Notes under the pieces: model-generated | What the model saw: the letters and a program-made list of their open reading frames with translations, nothing else | Database searches by the model: none | What the model was told of the DNA's origin: nothing | Part shown: positions 1-5,344 of the stretch, piece by piece | Numbering within the stretch: position 1 is the first letter of the stretch | Layout: every line of letters begins with the position of its first letter | Program-made: the position numbers and the translations under genes | Source of the DNA: Candidatus Segatella violae | GTDB taxonomy: Bacteria > Bacteroidota > Bacteroidia > Bacteroidales > Bacteroidaceae | Length of the DNA stretch: 11,374 nucleotides | Direction: 5' to 3' | Assembly (NCBI GenBank): GCA_002440225.1 | Contig: DJSH01000016.1 | Location: forward strand, 32,375 to 43,748

Positions 1-10
1 TTCTGTAGAT

Positions 11-24
11 TATCATTTACTAAT
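11..24 (-). repeat. 14-nt direct repeat, copy downstream of the lipoprotein gene
   Basis: TATCATTTACTAAT (minus-strand ATTAGTAAATGATA) occurs here, after the lipoprotein stop, and exactly again at 533-546, just before its start codon. It may mark the leader of a next gene lying just outside the window. Confidence 0.6.
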
Positions 25-44
25 CATATATTTATATAGACTTT

Positions 45-527
45 CTAATCTTTTGCCTTCGAAGAGTCATAAGTCATATTGAACTCCTCGCGCACGTGAT
101 CGTTTCTTTTCACGACGATTACATAGTCACCATCTTTAACTGTTCCAACCTTGGCAACGAGTGTGTAATAACCATACTTACCAGACTTTCCATAATTACC
201 GGTCTCAGTAATGATCAACTTATTGCCAACCAATTCTGTGGAAAACTTGATGTCAGTGCCTTGGTCGAAGATAACGTTCTTGTGGGTAAGCATCAGCTTG
301 CCACCGGCGAGTACCTTGCAAACCAGTTTCTCTTGGTTGTCTGCGCCCTGATTGCTTTCCTGCCCTACGGCTGAACCTGCAGACATGGTGTAGCTAATCA
401 ACGAGAAGTCTGACTGTGTGGTAGAAGAACTTATCATTTCACTCATTTCATCGTCAGACGCACTGCAACTTGTAAATCCAACAGCCAACATCATTATGGC
501 GATTGCCATCATAAAAACCTTTTTCAT
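45..527 (-). CDS. Small unknown lipoprotein
   Basis: I do not recognise the family. The 160-residue protein starts with a Lys-Lys N-terminus, a hydrophobic stretch and a lipobox-like FTSC with Cys21 as the predicted lipidated residue, followed by an acidic Ser/Asp/Glu-rich linker typical of exported Bacteroidota lipoproteins. From about residue 65 on the pattern of alternating hydrophobic residues suggests a small beta-sandwich or barrel (segments such as KLMLTH, NKLIITE, YGYYTLVAKV, DYVIVVK). No catalytic motif is visible. It is probably monocistronic from the promoter at 724-753 and has a long leader carrying a short upstream ORF. No SD site precedes the ATG at 527, but the 14-mer ATTAGTAAATGATA does, and the same 14-mer recurs just after the gene. 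Gene call is firm; function unknown. Confidence 0.85.
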   Translation of the reverse strand: MKKVFMMAIAIMMLAVGFTSCSASDDEMSEMISSSTTQSDFSLISYTMSAGSAVGQESNQGADNQEKLVCKVLAGGKLMLTHKNVIFDQGTDIKFSTELVGNKLIITETGNYGKSGKYGYYTLVAKVGTVKDGDYVIVVKRNDHVREEFNMTYDSSKAKD

Positions 528-532
528 ACTTA

Positions 533-546
533 TATCATTTACTAAT
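533..546 (-). repeat. 14-nt direct repeat, copy before the lipoprotein start
   Basis: Exact copy of the 14-mer at 11-24, ending 5 nt before the ATG at 527. It sits where a ribosome binding region would be and contains no SD motif. Its AT-rich composition fits translation initiation in Bacteroidota. Confidence 0.6.
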
Positions 547-576
547 TGTTAACTTTCGATCTTAAATTCCCAATGA

Positions 577-633
577 CTAGACCACAGCCTTGTGCCGCAG
601 AGAGCGTACATTGAGAACAACAAACAGCAACAT
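577..633 (-). CDS. 18-codon upstream ORF (candidate leader peptide)
   Basis: Inside the leader of the 45-527 lipoprotein gene an ATG at 633 opens an 18-codon frame, MLLFVVLNVRSLRHKAVV, closed by TAG at 577-579. A GGAGG sequence (641-645 on the plus strand as CCTCC) lies 7 nt before the ATG, an ideal Shine-Dalgarno spacing. This is notable because neither the lipoprotein gene nor the other genes in the window show one. The stop is 49 nt before the lipoprotein start. The peptide has a hydrophobic front and a basic Arg/His/Lys tail. It could be a translated regulatory leader peptide or part of a conserved structured leader. There is no run of one amino acid as in classical attenuators. Expression is inferred. 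Confidence 0.5.
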   Translation of the reverse strand: MLLFVVLNVRSLRHKAVV

Positions 634-640
634 CACGTTG

Positions 641-645
641 CCTCC
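641..645 (-). promoter_or_regulatory. Strong Shine-Dalgarno site of the upstream ORF
   Basis: Minus-strand GGAGG, 7 nt from the ATG at 633. It is a full match to the anti-SD core, unlike the AT-rich sequence before the lipoprotein ATG at 527, and it decides the uORF start. Confidence 0.6.
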
Positions 646-723
646 ATCATCTTCTACAATTATACAAATGATATATTTGGTACTATTCTTTATTTACAAA
701 TGATTTCTTTCATTTGAACATTG

Positions 724-753
724 CAAATATAGCGAAAACTAATTTAGTATGCA
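724..753 (-). promoter_or_regulatory. Bacteroidota-type promoter of the small lipoprotein
   Basis: The minus strand reads TATATTTG at 731-724, a match to the TAnnTTTG -7 box. A TTGC sequence at 753-750 lies about 19 nt upstream as a weak -33 element. Transcription would start near 717, giving a leader of about 190 nt. An AT-rich inverted repeat (CAAATGA 697-703, TCATTTG 710-716) would then form at the 5' end of the RNA. Confidence 0.55.
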
Positions 754-841
754 AGTTTTCTGCGTTAAATAATGTAAAGTTAATGATGTTGTCGCACACA
801 TTAACACACGGAGAAAGGCGTGAAATTGTGTTGACGCACAC

Positions 842-875
842 AAAAAAAGCGGGAACCTAAAAATAGATTCCCGCT
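842..875 (-). terminator. Intrinsic terminator of fba
   Basis: Arms AGCGGGAA (848-855) and TTCCCGCT (868-875) form an 8-bp GC-rich stem with a 12-nt loop. On the minus strand the stem runs into a T7 tract (842-848). It lies 29 nt past the aldolase stop codon. Confidence 0.9.
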
Positions 876-903
876 GATATTGCGTGTTGTCACACTTCGA
901 TGA

Positions 904-1917
904 TTAGTCGAGGTTAGCCAACTTGTTGTCTGAACCAAGAACGTCTGTGATCTTGTGCTTGTAGAGGTCAACCATGTACTCACGAGCCTTACCGCAGTAC
1001 TGACGTGGGTCGAAGTACTCTGGGTGCTCAGCCAATGTCTCACGAACACCTGCTGTGAAGGCAAGACGAGAGTCAGAGTCGATGTTGATCTTGCAAACTG
1101 CGCTCTTAGCAGCCTTGCGGAGCTGATCCTCAGGGATACCAACAGCGTTAGGCAACTTGCCACCGAACTTGTTGATGATGTCTACATACTCCTGTGGAAC
1201 TGAAGAAGAACCGTGGAGAACGATAGGGAAACCAGGGAGCTGCTCCTCTACTGCTGCCAATACGTCGAATGCCAATGGAGGAGGAATCAAGCGACCAGTC
1301 TTAGGGTCACGTGTGCACTGCTCTGGCTTGAACTTGTAAGCACCATGAGAAGTACCGATTGAAATTGCCAATGAATCAACACCTGTACGAGTTGCGAAAT
1401 CTACAACCTCCTCAGGCTTTGTATAGTGAGACTCCTCAGCTACTACGTCATCCTCAACACCAGCGAGGACACCGAGCTCACCCTCTACAGTTACACCGAA
1501 CTGATGAGCGTAGTCTACAACCTTCTTTGTCAATGCGATGTTCTCCTCGTATGGAAGAGCAGAACCATCGATCATTACAGAAGAGAAACCGAAGTCTACA
1601 CAGCTCTTACATGTCTCGAAGCTATCACCGTGATCGAGGTGAAGCACGATCTCTGGGTGGTTGCAACCCAACTCCTTAGCGTACTCTACTGCACCCTCTG
1701 CCAAGTAACGAAGCAATGTAGGGTTAGCATACTTACGAGCACCCTTAGAAACCTGAAGAATAACAGGTGACTTCAATTCAGAAGAAGCCTGGATGATAGC
1801 CTGGAGCTGCTCCAAGTTGTTGAAGTTGAAAGCAGGAACGGCCCAACCGCCCTTGATAGCTCTTGCGAACATATCCTTAGTGTTCACAAGACCGATTTTC
1901 TTGTAATCTACTGCCAT
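904..1917 (-). CDS. fba: Class II fructose-1,6-bisphosphate aldolase
   Basis: Cytosolic zinc-dependent aldolase that interconverts fructose 1,6-bisphosphate with dihydroxyacetone phosphate and glyceraldehyde 3-phosphate in glycolysis and gluconeogenesis. The 337-residue protein carries the class II signatures: HLDHGDS at 93-99 (Asp95 is the expected catalytic acid/base, His96 a zinc ligand), GELG with Glu147, GTSHG with zinc ligand His191, LHGSSS with His235, and the NIDSDSR phosphate-binding segment near the C-terminal third. The length matches the longer class II forms. It is monocistronic, with its own promoter (2006-2036) and terminator (842-875). Metal and phosphate residues are assigned from family knowledge. 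The catalytic set looks complete, so this is a confident call. Confidence 0.97.
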   Translation of the reverse strand: MAVDYKKIGLVNTKDMFARAIKGGWAVPAFNFNNLEQLQAIIQASSELKSPVILQVSKGARKYANPTLLRYLAEGAVEYAKELGCNHPEIVLHLDHGDSFETCKSCVDFGFSSVMIDGSALPYEENIALTKKVVDYAHQFGVTVEGELGVLAGVEDDVVAEESHYTKPEEVVDFATRTGVDSLAISIGTSHGAYKFKPEQCTRDPKTGRLIPPPLAFDVLAAVEEQLPGFPIVLHGSSSVPQEYVDIINKFGGKLPNAVGIPEDQLRKAAKSAVCKINIDSDSRLAFTAGVRETLAEHPEYFDPRQYCGKAREYMVDLYKHKITDVLGSDNKLANLD

Positions 1918-1963
1918 AATTTTTAAATTTATTGTTTTAATGAAACATTCTTCTATTTGTCTT

Positions 1964-1987
1964 GGCTCGTTGGAACTCTGCCGAGCC
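1964..1987 (-). other. Hairpin in the fba 5' leader
   Basis: GGCTCG (1964-1969) and CGAGCC (1982-1987) form a perfect 6-bp GC stem with a 12-nt loop in the roughly 80-nt aldolase leader, close to the inferred transcript start. It may stabilise the mRNA. No riboswitch is recognised. Confidence 0.4.
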
Positions 1988-2005
1988 CCTTCCGATAACC
2001 GAGTG

Positions 2006-2036
2006 CAAATTTACTTTTTTCTTTTGAATCCGCAAA
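2006..2036 (-). promoter_or_regulatory. Bacteroidota-type promoter of fba
   Basis: Minus-strand TAAATTTG at 2013-2006 matches the TAnnTTTG -7 box, and TTTG at 2036-2033 is a full -33 box with 19 nt between. The expected start is near 2000, giving a leader of about 80 nt. Confidence 0.75.
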
Positions 2037-2143
2037 ATGATAGCTCGCTTTTTCGTGTTGCAATCGAGTTAAAAAAGTTAATTCACTCAAGTTAAGCCGC
2101 TAAAGTTTGCGTTTTGCAAAATCTAGATAGCAATTTAAAGTCT

Positions 2144-3364
2144 CTACTTATGGTTTGCCATGCGATACTGACGTAGAGCGTAAGCCAACACGACGATGAA
2201 CCCGATGAGCGGCACCACAAAAGGCATCACCACATGGGTGCGGTCGGCGATGAGTCCCATCAACAAGAAACCGCAGCCTCCGATAGGTGTCATCATCAGA
2301 AGTGAGGAAGCACTTTTGGTGAGATTGCCCAACCCGGAAAGGGCGATGGAGAAGATGGTAGGGAACATGATGGCCTCGAACATGTAGTTGCACAGCAGGG
2401 CGATGAGAGAGATCTCGCCCAGGCACATCAGGACAACCGAGATGCAAACCACGCAACCCACGGCGCAGATGAGCAACATATTGACTGCCGTCACCCTGCG
2501 CATAATCCATGCGCCGAGGAATCTGCCCACCATAAAGAACGCCAAGGCACAGGTGAGCTCCACGGAAGCTGTACGGTCGTCCATCCAATGCATGCCCGTC
2601 ACGAAATTGATGAAATAGGAATTGATGGAAATCTCAGCCACTTCATAACACAGAAGGGCAACGAGGCCAAAGACGAACATCTTGTGATGGGTGAAGAGCT
2701 TGCGGATGTTGGAGCCTGCCTCAGTATCCTCCGCAGTGTTGGCATGCTTGATTTCGGGCAAGTTGACACGAGAAAAGACGATGGCGATGACGAGCACCAG
2801 CGCACCCAAGATGGTATAAGGTACCACCACGTTGCCGCCCTCCTCGGTATTGTTGAAGAGGAACTGTCCGATGCACAGGGTGGCGAAGATGCCGCCCAAG
2901 CCATTGAACGACTGCGAGAGATTCAATCGGCTGGTCGCCGTTTCCTTCGCTCCCAACTCAGTGACGTATGGATTGGCAGCCGTTTCCAGAAACACCAATC
3001 CGCATCCAATGATGAAGAGACAGCCGAGGAAAGCATAGAAACTACCTACTGCCGCACCAGGGATAAAGAGCAGCGAGCCCACGCCAAAGAGCAAGAGTCC
3101 GAACACCACGCCACGGCGATAGCCATAACGATTGATGAAGATGCCGGCGGGGATCGCCATCAGAAAATATCCGAGATAAGTAGTCACCTGGATGAGAGCC
3201 GAGTGGGTGATACTGATATGTAAGGCATTCTGGAAATGCTTGTTGAGCACATCCAGGATGGCACGAGCGAAGCCCCACAAGAAGAAGAGCGACGTTATCA
3301 AAATGAAGGGGACAAGGTATTTCTTGTCCGTGATTTGCTTTGTTTCTTTTGTTTCCTGTAACAT
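2144..3364 (-). CDS. FucP/GluP-type sugar:H+ symporter (MFS)
   Basis: Inner-membrane sugar importer of 406 residues with about twelve hydrophobic helices. Family marks include FFLWGFARAILD at 27-38, GYFLMAIPAG at 65-74, LETAANPYVTELG at 126-138 and RLNLSQSFNGLGG at 146-158. Asp38 and Glu127 align with the Asp and Glu that couple protons and bind sugar in E. coli FucP (family knowledge). It follows the GH43 gene after 43 nt with no promoter or terminator seen between, so the two are probably co-transcribed. The substrate is then likely a sugar released by GH43 (arabinose or xylose), though fucose, glucose and galactose carriers fall in the same family. No clear intrinsic terminator was found between its stop and the fba promoter. 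Confidence 0.9.
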   Translation of the reverse strand: MLQETKETKQITDKKYLVPFILITSLFFLWGFARAILDVLNKHFQNALHISITHSALIQVTTYLGYFLMAIPAGIFINRYGYRRGVVFGLLLFGVGSLLFIPGAAVGSFYAFLGCLFIIGCGLVFLETAANPYVTELGAKETATSRLNLSQSFNGLGGIFATLCIGQFLFNNTEEGGNVVVPYTILGALVLVIAIVFSRVNLPEIKHANTAEDTEAGSNIRKLFTHHKMFVFGLVALLCYEVAEISINSYFINFVTGMHWMDDRTASVELTCALAFFMVGRFLGAWIMRRVTAVNMLLICAVGCVVCISVVLMCLGEISLIALLCNYMFEAIMFPTIFSIALSGLGNLTKSASSLLMMTPIGGCGFLLMGLIADRTHVVMPFVVPLIGFIVVLAYALRQYRMANHK

Positions 3365-3407
3365 TTATATTCTTTTTACTTAATACTCATTGTTAGCACC
3401 CCCGACT

Positions 3408-5051
3408 CTACTTCTCGTCGTAATGAAAGTACTGGAAGACTCCAGAGCCACTCTGGCTGTTCTTGCCCTCAGCCATCAGGCCCAAAGTTACGCCAGTGAA
3501 TCCCCCAGCCACCTCGGTGCTCATCAAGCTGCAATTGACCACACACAGCTCTTGGAACTCATTATCCTTGAGCGCATAGTCGAAATAATACATATTGCCA
3601 TCGCTGCGAACACGGAGTTTCACATTGCGCAAACGGAGTTTGTCGCTGCCTTTCACCGTCACTTTTTTCTCCAGGTCGATGCTTTTAACCGTATAATCGA
3701 TGCTCTTCAACTTGCAACGCACGGCTATCTGGCGATTCGTCACCACGAAGTCGAGATGACCGTCATTAATCTGATAAACAGAGAGACCCGCAGCCAAGTC
3801 ATCGGCCACCCCACTCTCGGCATCGGTTGTTTCCGTCAAGCCCACGAGGGTTTCCATCGTGAATGTTGCACTTTCCTGTCGACGCCCCACAAAGGTTGGC
3901 TGATTGTTTTCGGTCAATGTGCCGTGAGGCAAGAGCGCCAAAGCTACTGCCTGCGAAGGCTTTACATTCTTGTCGCCACGAGACATCCCTAGCCATTGAT
4001 AGTTGCTCTTTATAGGATTTTGGATGTACATCCACTCATAATCGCCTGTAGTTGGAGCAAACATGCCTGCGTCCAGATGTTTCTCCACAGGTACAGTAGG
4101 CAGGATGTTCGCCTTGACCAAGGTGTCGATAGGCAAGCCGCCATTCACCACCGGCCATTCTTCTTTCTTCCACTCCACAGGGGCGAGATAAGTTTCCCTG
4201 CCCAAGTGATGATAAGAGCCGCCATAGTTGCGATAAGCCAGAAACACCATCCACCAACTGCCGTTAGCTGCCTGCACCAAGTCGCCATGACCGGTGCCCT
4301 GAATCTGCATCGACTGTCCCAGGCGGCTACAGTTGGTGAGGATAGGATTCTGAGGATTGCTCTCGTAAGGTCCCTCGATGTTCTTGCTGCGGGCGATGGT
4401 GAGATGATGCGCCAACTCGGTACCACCTTCTGAGATGAGAAGATAGTAGTAGCCATCCTTCTTATATATATGTGGTCCCTCAGGATAGCGACCGCCATCG
4501 CCCTGCCAAAGTTTCTTGCTCTCGGTGAGCTGTTCGCCTGTCTTTGGATTGATTTCGCAAAGCCAGATGGCATCGCCCGGATTGCTCACCATGTAGCACT
4601 TTCCATTCTCGAAGTAAAGCGAAGGGTCGATGCCCTGCTGCTTGAGCCAAATAGGTTCGCTCCAAGGGCCACGAGGGTCTCTGGCAGTCACCATGAAGTT
4701 GCCGCCATTGCCCACGTTGGTGGTTATCATGTAATAGGTGCCCTCGTGGTAGCGGATGGTAGGCGCATAGATGCCGAGCCAAGAGCTGGCTCCCTTCAAG
4801 GGGAGCTGGCTCTCACGGTCGAGCACATTGCCTATCTGCTGCCAATGCACCATATCCTTGCTTTGAAAGATAGGAACGCCGGGGAAATATTGGAACGAGG
4901 AGTTGACGAGATAGAAGATATCTCCCACCCGACACACAGATGGGTCTGGATGATACCCTGGAATTACAGGGTTGCGATATTCCTGCGCTAACGCTGGCAG
5001 CACGCTCAGCATCAGTGCCATCAATAGGCTTAATAGGCTGAAATGTTTCAT
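3408..5051 (-). CDS. Secreted GH43 glycoside hydrolase (beta-xylosidase / alpha-L-arabinofuranosidase type)
   Basis: The frame is open to 5105, but I place the start at Met 5051. This gives a clean signal peptide (MKHFSLLSLLMALMLSVLPALAQ), and the promoter lies inside the longer version. The 547-residue protein has an N-terminal five-bladed beta-propeller (about 24-330) with the three GH43 carboxylates: Asp36 in HPDPS (base), Asp142 in GIDPS (pKa modulator) and Glu191 in YPEGPH (acid). The C-terminal part (about 345-547) looks like the concanavalin-like beta-sandwich of many GH43 enzymes. It probably works in the periplasm on xylan or arabinan oligosaccharides; exact specificity cannot be read. 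It is first in an operon with the MFS importer. No SusC/D pair or regulator is in view. Confidence 0.93.
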   Translation of the reverse strand: MKHFSLLSLLMALMLSVLPALAQEYRNPVIPGYHPDPSVCRVGDIFYLVNSSFQYFPGVPIFQSKDMVHWQQIGNVLDRESQLPLKGASSWLGIYAPTIRYHEGTYYMITTNVGNGGNFMVTARDPRGPWSEPIWLKQQGIDPSLYFENGKCYMVSNPGDAIWLCEINPKTGEQLTESKKLWQGDGGRYPEGPHIYKKDGYYYLLISEGGTELAHHLTIARSKNIEGPYESNPQNPILTNCSRLGQSMQIQGTGHGDLVQAANGSWWMVFLAYRNYGGSYHHLGRETYLAPVEWKKEEWPVVNGGLPIDTLVKANILPTVPVEKHLDAGMFAPTTGDYEWMYIQNPIKSNYQWLGMSRGDKNVKPSQAVALALLPHGTLTENNQPTFVGRRQESATFTMETLVGLTETTDAESGVADDLAAGLSVYQINDGHLDFVVTNRQIAVRCKLKSIDYTVKSIDLEKKVTVKGSDKLRLRNVKLRVRSDGNMYYFDYALKDNEFQELCVVNCSLMSTEVAGGFTGVTLGLMAEGKNSQSGSGVFQYFHYDEK

Positions 5052-5074
5052 ATCAGTTGATTTTAAATACTTTG

Positions 5075-5106
5075 CAAAGGTAGAACATTTATTTGAAAAC
5101 GCCAAA
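5075..5106 (-). promoter_or_regulatory. Bacteroidota-type promoter of the GH43-transporter operon
   Basis: Minus-strand TACCTTTG at 5082-5075 is a perfect -7 box, and TTTG at 5106-5103 is a perfect -33 box with 20 nt between. The expected start near 5068 leaves a leader of about 17 nt before the ATG at 5051 and rules out the longer reading frame start. Confidence 0.8.
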
Positions 5107-5131
5107 GAATATAAGAGAAATTGTTTCCAAG

Positions 5132-5186
5132 CCTAAGGAAAATTGTCGATAGACCTAGATGCAATCATCGACAAACCTAAGGAAAA
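5132..5186. repeat. Direct repeat framing an inverted repeat
   Basis: CCTAAGGAAAA occurs at 5132-5142 and 5176-5186. Between them TTGTCGAT (5143-5150) and ATCGACAA (5167-5174) form an 8-bp stem with a 16-nt loop. The unit lies between the GH43 promoter and the palindrome array. No T-tract follows, so it is not a convincing terminator. Confidence 0.6.
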
Positions 5187-5273
5187 GTTATGTTCAACGT
5201 CGTTGAACATACATTCAGCGTCGTTGAACACACATTCAACGTCGTTGAACACACGTTCAGCGTCGTTGAACAT
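5133..5273 (-). CDS. Doubtful 46-codon ORF made of heptad repeats
   Basis: The minus-strand reading of the 21-bp array is open: an ATG at 5273 is followed by four seven-residue units (FNDAERV, FNDVECV, FNDAECM, FNDVEHN), then a 17-residue unique tail to TAG at 5133. A TAG lies in frame just upstream, so the ORF starts at this ATG. There is only a weak purine stretch before it and no promoter. Because the unit is 21 bp, an open frame across it is not surprising. I list it as a possibility and favour a non-coding reading. Confidence 0.15.
   Translation of the reverse strand: MFNDAERVFNDVECVFNDAECMFNDVEHNFSLGLSMIASRSIDNFP
5192..5271. repeat. Four 17-bp palindromes at an exact 21-bp period
   Basis: Units begin at 5192, 5213, 5234 and 5255. 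The consensus is RTTCARCGTCGTTGAAC with 4-nt spacers (ATAC, ACAC, ACAC). Unit 1, GTTCAACGTCGTTGAAC, is a perfect palindrome around a central T; units 2 and 4 have an A-to-G change in the left arm, and units 2 and 3 start with A. The array lies about 86 bp upstream of the GH43 -33 box and about 75 bp past the end of the REC-REC-PPDK_N gene. Possible roles are a protein-binding array with sites two helical turns apart, a family of intergenic repeats, or RNA hairpins at a transcript end. Confidence 0.85.
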
Positions 5274-5284
5274 AGACTTTCCCT

Positions 5285-5324
5285 AGGAGAAGCGACAAGT
5301 ATTACCAGGAGAAGCGACAAGTAT
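5285..5324. repeat. Tandem pair of an 18-bp repeat
   Basis: AGGAGAAGCGACAAGTAT occurs exactly at 5285-5302 and 5307-5324 (period 22 bp). It directly follows the stop codon of the REC-REC-PPDK_N gene and abuts the palindrome array. The sequence is unrelated to the palindromes, so the spacer holds at least two repeat families. Confidence 0.8.
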
Positions 5325-5344
5325 CCTTAACTTTGTAAACATCT

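Noticed and set aside
672..679. Plus-strand TATATTTG as a promoter
   Set aside because: No plus-strand gene follows; it is part of an AT-rich inverted repeat (CAAAT 665-669, ATTTG 675-679).
2047..2143. Terminator for the transporter gene
   Set aside because: Only short, AT-rich partial complementarity (GAGT/ACTC) was seen, without a stable stem leading into a T-tract.
5052..5105. N-terminal extension of GH43 to Met at 5105
   Set aside because: It would hide the signal peptide and would span the promoter at 5075-5106.
5192..5271. CRISPR array
   Set aside because: Units are palindromic, spacers are only 4 nt and nearly identical, and no cas gene is nearby.
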